DNA of 64,000 nt from assembly GCA_947646415.1 (NCBI GenBank), contig CANSGN010000007.1, forward strand, positions 42,269 to 106,268. Reading direction: 5' to 3'. Below the pieces are notes generated by a model that saw only the letters and a list, made by a program, of their open reading frames with translations, ran no database searches and was not told where the DNA came from. Positions 43,588 through 52,917 of the stretch are shown here, in pieces. Every line of letters starts with the position of its first letter. Positions within the stretch are counted from its first letter, which is position 1. The DNA is from an uncultured Clostridia bacterium. Its GTDB lineage: Bacteria; Bacillota; Clostridia; Christensenellales; UBA3700. The position numbers and the translations under genes are program-made.

Positions 43588-43694
43588 TTAAAAGATTTTG
43601 AATTAAAATATCGGTAACACACAACTTTTTTTATTGTTTTTAGTCAATTTTTTTGTTTAGTCTCGATTTTTGAGTGGTTTTTGCAAATTTATGC

Positions 43695-45365
43695 TTAGTC
43701 TATGCTGCCGCTTAAAATTGCGCCTGTATCGATATTAAATGTCAAATTGTATTCCGTTTCGTTTTCAATATATTTGATTTGTATAATATCTTGGGCGGTA
43801 TATTCTGCGGAAATAACTTTCTTTTTTGCACCGTCCAAAGTGTCCTTAAACACTGCTGTTTGAGCCTCGTTATAATCGCCTATATTATCGCTCATAAACA
43901 AAAGGTTACCAAAAATTTTGTTTAGTTTTGCAAGCAATTTGCGTTGTTCAAAAGTAGTTTTTATGTTAGTATCTCTTAGCAAAAATACGTCAGGGTCATT
44001 GCAAAAAGCTCTGCCATCCAAATGACGACGGAAAATAGAGTTTGTAACTGCGTTAGGGGTAGAAACAATCTCATTATTATAAGTAGTAAAGTAGTTGTTT
44101 TTAACCCAGCTTAAAGCTTGGTCGGCACCGATACGGCAAAAGTCGAACTTACCAAAAGCAGGGAATAGCGGTACACCGCAACCAAGCATAAGCTTAAGTC
44201 CGCAGCACTCACGCAAAAAGTCAACTGCCTCGCACATAATTTGACCTCTTGTCCTGTTGCCGTAAGGGATAATGGCAACGGAAAATAAAAAGTCAAGTTT
44301 AACCATATCGTACTTCCACTCGTTTAGCACAGTGTTAAATACTTTTTTGATATACTCGCGTACCTCCGGGTTATAAAAGTCCAAAGTATAGTAACCGCCC
44401 CAATTCATACCTGCCAAATAGTGATAATTTTTATCGTCATTTATTAGCCAATCTTTATGCTCGTGAGCGATTTTGGACGAACGTTGTGCATTGAAAGGTG
44501 CAAGCCAAATGCCAGCAAGCATATCTTTGCTATGTATGGACTCGGCAACTTTAGCCATGCCTTGAGGGAATTTAACGCTATCCACGGATAGCCAATCGCC
44601 CACAGCTGTTTGATAGCCATCATCCACTTGGAAAATGTCCATTTTAACAGGGCTTTTAGCCAAACTTTCCAAATCACGGTCGATAATATCTTGGTTGATT
44701 TTGCTGTAGTAGTTGTACCAACTTGTGTATCCTACCTTTTGTTTAATACGTGGGGTAGGGATATCAAGCGTTCTAAAATATTTGTCAAAAGCAGTATCGT
44801 ACTCGTCCTTGCAATAAAAGATATTCATAATCTCGTAAGTTTTACCTGCTTTTAGGGTCAAGCCTTCCAAATCTTTTTCGATAATGATTTTGTTGTTTAC
44901 CATATCCGCATAGATTATGGTAAAGCCTGTTTTTTCGCACAAAGAGCCAAACAAGTCAAGTGTATTGCCGTTTCTAACATATCCGTAAGAAAAACTATGA
45001 AAAAAACCTACTTTGTTGTTGTAAAGTGCAAATTTATAGTCGCCGCTGCGGCTGCCTTTGGTAAAGTACTCCACATTTTTAGCAAAGTAGTTCAAGCCTT
45101 TTTGCATATCCGACTTGCCATATTCACGGCTGTACGACCAAGACTGATATCCGTTTGCAAAAAACTTTGCATTTTCCGCAAAATCATAGTCAAACTCCAA
45201 AGTGAACTTTAGGTGTTCCATTTTAACAGTGTTACGTAAACAAAAGGCCACGCTATTATCCTTATCGGTAATATCGATAACGTAATGACCTGTTTTTGGG
45301 TTGCTGCTTGCGTACAATTTGTCTTCGTTCAAATAGCTGATTTTAAATTTATAACTGTTTAGCAT
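43695..45365 (-). CDS. GH36-type alpha-galactosidase
   Basis: 556 residues, no signal peptide, so probably intracellular. The N-terminal beta domain contains FFANGYQSWSYSREY. The catalytic barrel has the nucleophile in YDMVKLDFLF and the acid/base Asp in CRIGADQALSW; FQVDDGYQTAVGDW and GIWLAPF are other GH36 blocks. It is shorter than classic dimeric or tetrameric GH36 enzymes (about 720) and belongs to a compact clade. AAGGAGC precedes the start and a consensus promoter lies upstream. It likely releases galactose from alpha-galactosides; exact specificity is open. Confidence 0.88.
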   Translation of the reverse strand: MLNSYKFKISYLNEDKLYASSNPKTGHYVIDITDKDNSVAFCLRNTVKMEHLKFTLEFDYDFAENAKFFANGYQSWSYSREYGKSDMQKGLNYFAKNVEYFTKGSRSGDYKFALYNNKVGFFHSFSYGYVRNGNTLDLFGSLCEKTGFTIIYADMVNNKIIIEKDLEGLTLKAGKTYEIMNIFYCKDEYDTAFDKYFRTLDIPTPRIKQKVGYTSWYNYYSKINQDIIDRDLESLAKSPVKMDIFQVDDGYQTAVGDWLSVDSVKFPQGMAKVAESIHSKDMLAGIWLAPFNAQRSSKIAHEHKDWLINDDKNYHYLAGMNWGGYYTLDFYNPEVREYIKKVFNTVLNEWKYDMVKLDFLFSVAIIPYGNRTRGQIMCEAVDFLRECCGLKLMLGCGVPLFPAFGKFDFCRIGADQALSWVKNNYFTTYNNEIVSTPNAVTNSIFRRHLDGRAFCNDPDVFLLRDTNIKTTFEQRKLLAKLNKIFGNLLFMSDNIGDYNEAQTAVFKDTLDGAKKKVISAEYTAQDIIQIKYIENETEYNLTFNIDTGAILSGSID

Positions 45366-45513
45366 ACCATGCTCCTTAAAATGTATTTAGTTTAAAAATT
45401 TCTATTTAATATCGATTTTTGCAGGGAAATTAAAAAAATTTCCGATTAAAACGATAGTGTCAAAATCAAAATGCAAATTTGCTCAAAATTTATTAAATTT
45501 GCTTTATCAATTA

Positions 45514-45542
45514 ATTATATACTACTTGCTACAAAATGTCAA
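45514..45542 (-). promoter_or_regulatory. Consensus sigma-A promoter of the GH36 gene
   Basis: On the minus strand: TTGACA (complement of 45537-45542), 17 bases, TATAAT (complement of 45514-45519); both boxes are perfect. Confidence 0.75.
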
Positions 45543-45614
45543 TATGTGGAATATTTTTTGTGATAAAAGTAATTTATATACGTCTTGTTAGCATAAACTA
45601 TAAGCGAGGTTGTT

Positions 45615-46313
45615 ATGATTAAAAAAGTGATAATAAATAAAAACAATACCCTTGCTTTGGATTATTTGGTAGATAATTTTGCAGGTTGCGGCATTAAATT
45701 TAAACTTAAGCCTTCCGAACTGTTTAACAGCTTGACGGTGGAGGTAGATAGCGAACTTTTTGAAAGCTTTTTGACTATTTTGGCAAAAGCTATAATTTTG
45801 TCGCACAAATATCCTGCCATTATTGCTGCGTGTGACAAAATCGAATATACTTATGCAAATGTTGCCTGTATTTCCGCACTTTTGTATTTTGACCTGCAAG
45901 GAGAGGTGGATGACGTTATCTCGGTTATAAAAGGGGAGGACAGTATTTCCGTAGAGGGTACTTTTGACTTTAAACTTAGCAATATGCGCGAGGATTGGGA
46001 AGAGCTTGAAAGCATTGCTCAAATACTTACTTTGGGGGAGTCGGACGAGGATATTTACAATGTAACAAACTTTATGCTTAGCAACAGGAACACTAATAAA
46101 AGTTTGTTTTTGGCGCAGTACCCTGATATACTGCTTGCAAACGTGACGGACGGACTTATGGTGGAGCATATTAAACTGCACGAGAATGAAGATTTTAACC
46201 TTATCAATACCATTATTGCAGAGGGTGCATCCGAGCTGATAATTGAAAAAAACCAATTAAAACAATCGCTTTTGGATTGTCTGTCAAACTTGGTAAAAAT
46301 AAAAATTTTGTGA
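45615..46313 (+). CDS. Unrecognised cytoplasmic protein
   Basis: 232 residues, ATG preceded by AAGCGAGG. No signal peptide, membrane span or known motif. The sequence is hydrophobic-helical and acidic, with notable parts ELFNSLTVEVDSELFESFLTILAKAI, NMREDWEELESIAQILTLGESDEDIYN and VEHIKLHENEDFNLINTIIAEGA. The length and helical pattern vaguely recall YtxC-like sporulation proteins, but I cannot support that assignment. A strong terminator follows. Confidence 0.7.
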   Translation: MIKKVIINKNNTLALDYLVDNFAGCGIKFKLKPSELFNSLTVEVDSELFESFLTILAKAIILSHKYPAIIAACDKIEYTYANVACISALLYFDLQGEVDDVISVIKGEDSISVEGTFDFKLSNMREDWEELESIAQILTLGESDEDIYNVTNFMLSNRNTNKSLFLAQYPDILLANVTDGLMVEHIKLHENEDFNLINTIIAEGASELIIEKNQLKQSLLDCLSNLVKIKIL

Positions 46314-46344
46314 TTGAAATAGGGCATATAATAACAAAAAACAC

Positions 46345-46379
46345 TGCTTTGACTTTTTACAGTCAAAGCAATTTTTTTT
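46345..46379 (+). terminator. Terminator after the unknown protein
   Basis: Perfect stem TGCTTTGACT/AGTCAAAGCA with loop TTTTAC and ATTTTTTT. Confidence 0.9.
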
Positions 46380-46998
46380 ACAATTTCGCTTTAAAATGTA
46401 TACTAGCGATAAATTTGCTAAAATTATGGCTATAAAATTGATATTTTAAGACGCATTTATATAATATATATTAAAAATAAAACTTTAAAAATTTTTATAG
46501 TAAAAGCCTTGGCGTAAACGTTAGGGCTTTTGTTTTTATAGCAAAAATTGCCTATTTGCTCGATTTTTTTAAATTGCGCGGTTAAAAATGATAGTTATAA
46601 AATGTGTTGGGATTTGCTTAAATTGTGGATAACTTTGTACAAAATTTTTGATAAAAACCGTCAAAAACTGCAAGACAAATTTTGTCTAAAATACAATTTA
46701 AAACTAAAATCTAGGATATACGAGTGTAAAGATTAAGATAAATAAAAATCGCCAATGAAAAATGTTTTCGCACTAATGTAAAAAGTATGTAAAGCGGGGG
46801 GGGGGGTAGATTTTATGTTATTATATAGGCGATAGCGGGCAGAATGCCGCGCGGCGAGAATTTGCGAAAACTTGGTACAAGTAGTAAATTTTGCCTTCTT
46901 TGCAATGTGGATAACTTGTACGGACTTTTTGCAAAAATAGCAAATGCGAGCCGCGGCGAAATTTTGAGCGCCGTCAAATATATTTTTCGAGGTGGAGA
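46380..46998. other. Non-coding region with hairpin, two DnaA-box matches, an 11-G tract and GC-rich patches
   Basis: About 620 bp without a convincing gene. It holds a terminator-like stem AAAAGCC/GGGCTTTT with T-rich exit at about 46503-46537. There are two perfect DnaA-box matches in the same orientation (TGTGGATAA at 46624-46632 and 46906-46914) and a run of 11 G at 46796-46806 just upstream of a TTATTATATA -10-like element. GC-rich islets (GCCGCGCGGC near 46848-46857, GCCGCGGCG near 46951-46959) stand out in AT-rich surroundings. It is the leader of the large lipoprotein gene at 46999. Confidence 0.6.
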
Positions 46999-49900
46999 AT
47001 GAAAAAGAAATTTAGTATCGTACTTGCATCCATAATGGTTGTTTGTACACTTGCTATTGCTCTTGTTGCTTGCGCTCCAAAGAACCCGGACCCGTTCACT
47101 GCTCCTGTAGCTGTGGATACTTATGAGGAAATCTGGAAAGCTTGGGCAAAAAACAACACTGCCGGCAATGGCGACACTTTAGGGCTTGACCTAAAACTTG
47201 ATATTAAAAATGCAAAAAATTCGCAAAAAACCAATTTGTCATTTATTTTGCAAGCAGGCTTGAAAAACAAGAGTGATGAAGAAGTTTTGCGTTTGGCAAT
47301 AATTGATAAAAACAAAGAGGGAGACAATAAAAATCTTGTTGACTTAATTATTAACAGCAATGCTCTTTATGTTAACATTGGTGCGTTGAATGATACATAC
47401 TATAAGTCGACAGAGTTATCTTTGCCTGCTATCGGTTTGATTAATGGCGGTAATGCTGCAAGTACAATCGACCAAGCTCAGGAAGTTGTAATGCTTGTTC
47501 TTGGGATGTTGGTTGACGAGACTAAAGGTGTAACAATCGACCCTATTAAAAACGGCAAAACTTATGACGTTGACTATAGCTTTACAATGACTTTCGAGTC
47601 TTTGATTGATACTGTAGCTAGTTTGATTGGTGGTGTTGATGCTAACCTTAAGCCTGTGCTAGAGCCTGTCGTTGATGGTTTACTTGGTATGCTTGATGGT
47701 TTGTATATCGATGTAGTTGCAAAAACTACAGGCAATACACAAATCAAAGTTAAAAAACCTGCTAAAGGCGAGCCTAAGTACGAATATACCGACGGTACTT
47801 TGACAGGCTGGGAAGTTAAGGCTACTAAAGGCTACAACACTTATGATGTTGCTGTTAGCGGTTTGACTTTGAAAGACACTATACCAACAGTTGCTATCCC
47901 TGCGAACGACAAGGTATTTGACGTTTACTTCTTGAAACACGAAATAAAGGGTACTATCGATATGAAAAATAACGATGGTACAGTTGTTTCCAACTATGCT
48001 TATACTATCAACCTTGATTTATCCGCTGAAAACTTTATTCAATCGGTTATCGATTGCGTAAATGCAAACAGCGTTATGCCTTTGCTAAACAATATGTTTA
48101 AGACAAACAAAGGTAAAATGTATATCAATATCGACCACGTATGCGGCGATAACTGTGGTATTACACACTTTAACAGCAAAAAGTCAAACGGCTCTATTTT
48201 GTCAGTAGCTTTCTCTCCAGAAGACTTTGGAAATAGCAGAATTTATGTTTCCATGGATTTGCAAACTATACTACCTGACAGCTTGTTATACGCACTGTTA
48301 GGAGATATGGCAAGTATGGCTACATCTTTCATTAAAGATTATCAATATCAATTCAGTTTTGATTTCTTGCAATATATCGATTTAGTAAATGCAAGAGCAG
48401 CAAATGCTCCAGCAGGCGATTCCGGCAGTGGGTCTGAGGGAGGAACTCCTGCAGGTACTCAAGAAGATTTTTATCTACTTGCACTAAAAGGAATTAATAT
48501 CCTTGTAGATGGTTTGATTTCCGTACAGGAAAATCAAGAGTTCCTAATTACTCCTGCCTCACTAATTGATTTGATTGGTAGCATTAATGCTATAGATATA
48601 GATACTTTCTATACATTGGAAAAAGTAATTAACTGTTTGTTCCCTGCAGATAAATTGTGCATTAAAGCTCAGTATGCTTACAACAGGCCTATCGAGTTTA
48701 ACGTTATGGAAAAATACTCTATGTATAACGAGAGCACAAAGAAAGACTTTGGTGTAGAGGCTAATGCAAACCATAAAGTTATTACAGGCGAAGTAGAATG
48801 GGAAAAAGATGCAGCAGGAAATGCTAAAATTTATCAAGGTAATACCGATAAATTGAACACTACTTTATATAGCGAGGATGGTACATATAATACTATTTCC
48901 TATGGTCAAGTTTCTTTATTGGTTGATAGGGATACAAAAAATAAGGGCGGTACTGTTAATATTATGTTTAACGATATCGAGGGTAACGAAATTACTTCAA
49001 GAATGAACATTATCGAAATCGTTGGATTGAAAGATAATGTTTACAGCCCACAAAACGTTAAACTAGTATTATGCGCAGGAAGCAATAATAGTGCGGGTAT
49101 CGGCTCAAGCTTTAATAACTTGCTATTTAGTTTAAAGGGTTTAAGCGGTTTAGTAGCGGCTTTGGGTATTTTGAAAGATGTTACAGTACCTGAAGTTGTA
49201 ATAGATACTGTAATTACAATAAGTGAAGTTGAAAGTGTTACTTGGGACCAAACAAAGGTAGAGGGTATTACATCAGAACAAGTTTTTGACGAAAATAAAG
49301 TTTATGCAAACGGCGATGCTTTGAGTGCTACACATCATTTGACTATTAAATTTAAAAATGGCGAAATTGCAGAGACAGAAGTAAAAGCCGACAATGCTAC
49401 TAGTTTTGTAAATTCAAGCAATATAGTTACGGCATGGGATACATTCACTTTGAATTTCAATGATTTGGGATACTCTAAAGATATTACCGTAAATATGAAT
49501 GGCAAATTCGGATACGATGAGCAAACTATCCCTATTGTTAAAACAGGAGATAACGTTACATACAAAATTTCTACTTCTGTAACAAATAACGTAACAGGTG
49601 CAACTATGTCACTTGACGAGTACGAAACAAATGCAGCTGTTAAGGCATTTGCAGAAGAAAATAATTTGGAATGGACAGCCGATTCAAGAACAGTTTTGGG
49701 CTCTCCTAAATGGGATGGTTGCACAATTACATTCACACAAACAGGTACTTACGTATTGACGCTAAAAGGTAAAAACCTTGCTCAAATAAAATATACATTT
49801 GTTGTATTGGAAAATGAGTATAGTGTTACTGACAAAATCTATGCCGGTGTAACAAAAGAGTATACTCAATTTGGCGAATATGCTTTGAGCAAAGCTGCTA

Positions 49901-50616
49901 TAGAAGAAATTGTAAATAGCGTACAAGTTAATCCTAATATTACTGCTAAATTAGGCGGTAGTGAAGATGCTCCAAGCTTATTAATCAGATTTGCTAAAAA
50001 AGGCACATATTCTATTGCTGTGAATACTGCAAACGGTTATGTAAAAGTTAATTTCACTATCAGTGATGCTACTAAATCTTTAAGTAGCCAAAAATTAGCT
50101 ACAGATATTACAATAAACCTAAAGAGTACATTTACAGATATCAACTTTAATAAAGAAGAGATTTTGTCAGCTATTGAAAAATTCAATGCTGAATATGCTG
50201 GTATGGCAACTTTGAAATTCAATGATGATGAAGAAAATCCTGCTTTAATTATCAATGCGTTAAATACTAACGGTTATATCGGATATACAATCAATTTGGT
50301 TGGAACAAACGGAGAAATCGTTGTAGTAACCATTAAATTTAGCAAAAAAACTGTTAATAAAACCGGAAATACAGGCGATGTGATTACAGTAACTCGTGAA
50401 GATATTGGCTTGGATTACACATTGGAAGCAGTTAAACCTTTAGTTGAAGCATGGAATAAAAATGCAACAAATGCTGGCAAAATAACTATTGTTGTAAGCG
50501 AAGATGCACAAAATCCTACTTTTACTATTACAATAGTTGATGACAGCAAATTAGGATACTCAGGCGCAAAGTTCACTTTAACCGATATATTTGAAATTGT
50601 TATCAAAAAAGCCTAA
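46999..50616 (+). CDS. Very large surface lipoprotein of unknown function
   Basis: 1205 residues; GAGGTGGAG directly precedes the ATG. Lipoprotein signal: MKKKFSIVLASIM, hydrophobic core, LVAC (Cys25). Residues about 40-400 form a repeated alpha/beta domain with LSFILQAGLKNK and long hydrophobic stretches (VVMLVLGMLVDETKGVTID). A Gly/Ser-rich linker is near residue 475 (GDSGSGSEGGTPAGTQ). The C-terminal half has several Ig-like beta domains with repeated wording such as GTYVLTLKGKN, GTYSIAVNTANGYVKVNF and GYTINLVGTNGEIVVVTIKF. It probably acts as a surface binding or structural protein. It ends 12 bases before the next surface protein, and the two form an operon. Confidence 0.75.
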   Translation: MKKKFSIVLASIMVVCTLAIALVACAPKNPDPFTAPVAVDTYEEIWKAWAKNNTAGNGDTLGLDLKLDIKNAKNSQKTNLSFILQAGLKNKSDEEVLRLAIIDKNKEGDNKNLVDLIINSNALYVNIGALNDTYYKSTELSLPAIGLINGGNAASTIDQAQEVVMLVLGMLVDETKGVTIDPIKNGKTYDVDYSFTMTFESLIDTVASLIGGVDANLKPVLEPVVDGLLGMLDGLYIDVVAKTTGNTQIKVKKPAKGEPKYEYTDGTLTGWEVKATKGYNTYDVAVSGLTLKDTIPTVAIPANDKVFDVYFLKHEIKGTIDMKNNDGTVVSNYAYTINLDLSAENFIQSVIDCVNANSVMPLLNNMFKTNKGKMYINIDHVCGDNCGITHFNSKKSNGSILSVAFSPEDFGNSRIYVSMDLQTILPDSLLYALLGDMASMATSFIKDYQYQFSFDFLQYIDLVNARAANAPAGDSGSGSEGGTPAGTQEDFYLLALKGINILVDGLISVQENQEFLITPASLIDLIGSINAIDIDTFYTLEKVINCLFPADKLCIKAQYAYNRPIEFNVMEKYSMYNESTKKDFGVEANANHKVITGEVEWEKDAAGNAKIYQGNTDKLNTTLYSEDGTYNTISYGQVSLLVDRDTKNKGGTVNIMFNDIEGNEITSRMNIIEIVGLKDNVYSPQNVKLVLCAGSNNSAGIGSSFNNLLFSLKGLSGLVAALGILKDVTVPEVVIDTVITISEVESVTWDQTKVEGITSEQVFDENKVYANGDALSATHHLTIKFKNGEIAETEVKADNATSFVNSSNIVTAWDTFTLNFNDLGYSKDITVNMNGKFGYDEQTIPIVKTGDNVTYKISTSVTNNVTGATMSLDEYETNAAVKAFAEENNLEWTADSRTVLGSPKWDGCTITFTQTGTYVLTLKGKNLAQIKYTFVVLENEYSVTDKIYAGVTKEYTQFGEYALSKAAIEEIVNSVQVNPNITAKLGGSEDAPSLLIRFAKKGTYSIAVNTANGYVKVNFTISDATKSLSSQKLATDITINLKSTFTDINFNKEEILSAIEKFNAEYAGMATLKFNDDEENPALIINALNTNGYIGYTINLVGTNGEIVVVTIKFSKKTVNKTGNTGDVITVTREDIGLDYTLEAVKPLVEAWNKNATNAGKITIVVSEDAQNPTFTITIVDDSKLGYSGAKFTLTDIFEIVIKKA

Positions 50617-50628
50617 TAGGAGAGAGTA

Positions 50629-52314
50629 ATGGACGAGAATAAACAAATAACACCTAGTGAAGAAATAAAAGAAACTGAAACTTTGGAGGTTGTGGCAAGT
50701 GCCACAACCGAAAAAGCAACAGCTGATGTAGCAGAAAATTCTGCAAAAAAAACTATGGATATTGGGGTAACCGAAAGCAATGTGGCAGAAACCGAAAAGA
50801 AAAGGATATTCGGTTTAAAACCAAAAAAGGCAAAAGGGGATAAACAGCCTATGCCTAAAAAGAAAAAGATAATTATAATTACTGCCGCAAGTGTTATTGG
50901 TGTAATTGTATTGAGCTTGTTTATATGGCTTATGGTTATGTTTTTCGGACCAAGTGCTACGCAAGATTTAAGTAGTATTCCGTTGCAAGTTGAAATGGGC
51001 AACAAATATTATATCGGCAGTGAAAATAACGCTCAAGACTATAGCAAAATTTTCCCTGACGGTAGCGATTTTAGTCTTAGCGGAAGTAAATTGACTTTCA
51101 AACAAGACGGCAAAACAGTTACAAAAGATGTAACTATTGTTGATGGTGCAGTAAATGTTTATACTTTTGAGGAACTTGCTGCAAATGTAAATGCGGGCAA
51201 AAAAGTAGTTATCCAAAATGCTAACCTAAAAGCACCTAAACTTGAAGGTAAGGCAGAAAGCGATGTGCTTAAAATGGAAGTTACAAACGATATTTACGGC
51301 AATGGTGCAACCGTTAATGTAAACGAGATTGTAGCAACACGCGTAAAAAGCGTTACAGGTGGCAAAATAGCTGCTAAGTCAGATGGCTCTAGTTACAGTG
51401 ATAAATATGCAGGCGGTTATAGTGCTTTTACTATTATGCCTACTAAAAATCAAATAACTTTCCAGGATGTTCACATCATTGGTAATGATATGAGCAACAA
51501 GGAAAACGGCGATTTGTTTGGTTTGACTGATGAGCAAATGACTGCAAGGGGAGTTAAACTTTTCAGTGGTTACGGAGATTTAATGTATATCGGCGGAAAC
51601 AGTGACGGCAAAGCAAATGTAAAAGTTTATCACTGCGTAGTGGAAAATGGTCACAAAGTAGTTCACGTAAGAAATGCTAATTTGGATATCGAGGGTACAA
51701 TTATACGTAACGCATCCGATACAGCATTGTCAGTTGCAACTTTCGAGAGTGAAAAAAGCACAATCAACTCTAAAAACAACGTTATTTTAAACTCACTTAC
51801 AGGTGCAATCTTATTCTACAGCTTTGAGCCTATTGCCAAAGCAAAGGAAAAGGAAACTTGGAACGAGCTTAATGTAGAGGGCTTCCTTGATATTTATAAT
51901 TGGAAAGCACAAGACGGTTTGGCATTTTTGCCTGAAACCGAGGGCGCTTACGAGGGTATTGCAAATAAATTGGTTGGCGGTACTATCCAAGCCAAAAAGT
52001 ATGACGAGTTAAAAGCTGTACAAGGCGGTAAAAAGTATATTCACTTTGCAATTTTAAAGATAAGAACTAATAATGGAGGAGTGGCTTACAACGGCTCTAC
52101 AGTAAACTTTAAAAACGATATTAAGTATAAAACTTCCAAAGACAAAGGCTTTGAAAAAGGTTTCCCAATACCTAGTCTAGCATCGGGCATTATGTATGAT
52201 ATTGACGTTTGGGGATACTATGATGAGGCAAAAGGCGATGTAAAACCAACTGACGGTTTGAACGAAAAAATGCTTGACAATTTGTATAAAGAGTTGGTTG
52301 AGGGTAGGAAGTAA
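50629..52314 (+). CDS. Membrane-anchored protein with an extracellular beta-helix-like domain
   Basis: 561 residues. An acidic, disordered cytoplasmic N terminus (1-60) leads to a Lys-rich patch (KKAKGDKQPMPKKKK) and one transmembrane helix (IIIITAASVIGVIVLSLFIW, about 84-106), type II orientation. The outer part (about 120-561) has regular beta strands with Asn/Gly turns (NGATVNVNEIVATRVKSV, TFQDVHIIGND, VKVYHCVVENGHKVVHVRN, LDIEGTIIRNASDTALSV), like a right-handed parallel beta-helix. It is co-transcribed with the large lipoprotein upstream, so the two may act together at the cell surface. Confidence 0.75.
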   Translation: MDENKQITPSEEIKETETLEVVASATTEKATADVAENSAKKTMDIGVTESNVAETEKKRIFGLKPKKAKGDKQPMPKKKKIIIITAASVIGVIVLSLFIWLMVMFFGPSATQDLSSIPLQVEMGNKYYIGSENNAQDYSKIFPDGSDFSLSGSKLTFKQDGKTVTKDVTIVDGAVNVYTFEELAANVNAGKKVVIQNANLKAPKLEGKAESDVLKMEVTNDIYGNGATVNVNEIVATRVKSVTGGKIAAKSDGSSYSDKYAGGYSAFTIMPTKNQITFQDVHIIGNDMSNKENGDLFGLTDEQMTARGVKLFSGYGDLMYIGGNSDGKANVKVYHCVVENGHKVVHVRNANLDIEGTIIRNASDTALSVATFESEKSTINSKNNVILNSLTGAILFYSFEPIAKAKEKETWNELNVEGFLDIYNWKAQDGLAFLPETEGAYEGIANKLVGGTIQAKKYDELKAVQGGKKYIHFAILKIRTNNGGVAYNGSTVNFKNDIKYKTSKDKGFEKGFPIPSLASGIMYDIDVWGYYDEAKGDVKPTDGLNEKMLDNLYKELVEGRK

Positions 52315-52394
52315 AATATCGGGTATTTGGTATGCCTTAAATTGTTAAAATGCTAAGTAATATTTGCCTACCATAATAAAAATTGTTGCTTAGC

Positions 52395-52616
52395 TAAAGG
52401 TTATTTGCAAGTAAGTTAATAGTGGATTGTAAAAAGTTTTTTTGCAAATAGCTCATATTTAACCTTGCGGGCTGTGTAGTCCGCATAGGTTAATAAATAT
52501 TACAGGACATTTGTTGCAGCATTGTTACGCAGCCCCTCTGTAAGTAATAATGCTTTAATGAATTTCTTTTATACTTTCAAAGAGCACACCATAGTTTTTC
52601 TATGGTGTACTTTTTG
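52395..52616 (+). ncRNA. Candidate structured RNA ending in a terminator
   Basis: A gene-free stretch with several stems in a row. ATTTGCAA (52403-52410) pairs with TTGCAAAT (52442-52449). A long hairpin TTAACC-TT-GCGG/CCGC-ATA-GGTTAA spans 52459-52493. A third hairpin (AGCATT.TTAC..CAG with its complement) spans 52518-52554, and a Rho-independent terminator closes the region. This could be a small regulatory RNA or the processed 3' leader of the upstream operon. No known RNA family is recognised. Confidence 0.35.
52586..52616 (+). terminator. Terminator of the surface-protein operon or candidate RNA
   Basis: Stem ACACCATAG/CTATGGTGT with T5 loop and trailing T run. Confidence 0.85.
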
Positions 52617-52880
52617 TACGCATTTAAGCATGGTTTTATATTGAATAAGTTAGAGGATTATAATAGTCGCTATTTGTTATTTTAGCCTTGTATGCGGCTT
52701 GTAGGGAAGTATTTGAGGTATTAGGTAAAATATTTCATATAATATAATCATTAATTTGATATATATAATTATATTATTACTATATAATGATACTATTAAA
52801 ATAAAATTAAACTATTGCACTAAATATCGATATTAAATATTTAAACATTTTATAGTAATTATATATTATTTATATTTAAT
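52617..52880. other. AT-rich intergenic stretch, nothing recognised
   Basis: About 260 bp of very AT-rich DNA between two terminators of convergent transcription units. No frame, promoter or repeat is supported. Confidence 0.5.
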
Positions 52881-52908
52881 AAAAAGACCGACTTTAAAAG
52901 TCGGTCTA
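52881..52908 (-). terminator. Terminator of the GH3 gene
   Basis: Stem AGACCGACTT/AAGTCGGTCT, with TTTTTATT on the minus-strand exit. Confidence 0.85.
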
Positions 52909-52917
52909 ATTCGTTTG

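Noticed and set aside
46548..46736. 62-residue plus-strand frame in the non-coding region before the large lipoprotein
   Set aside because: No ribosome binding site, atypical composition and it covers a DnaA-box match; likely chance.
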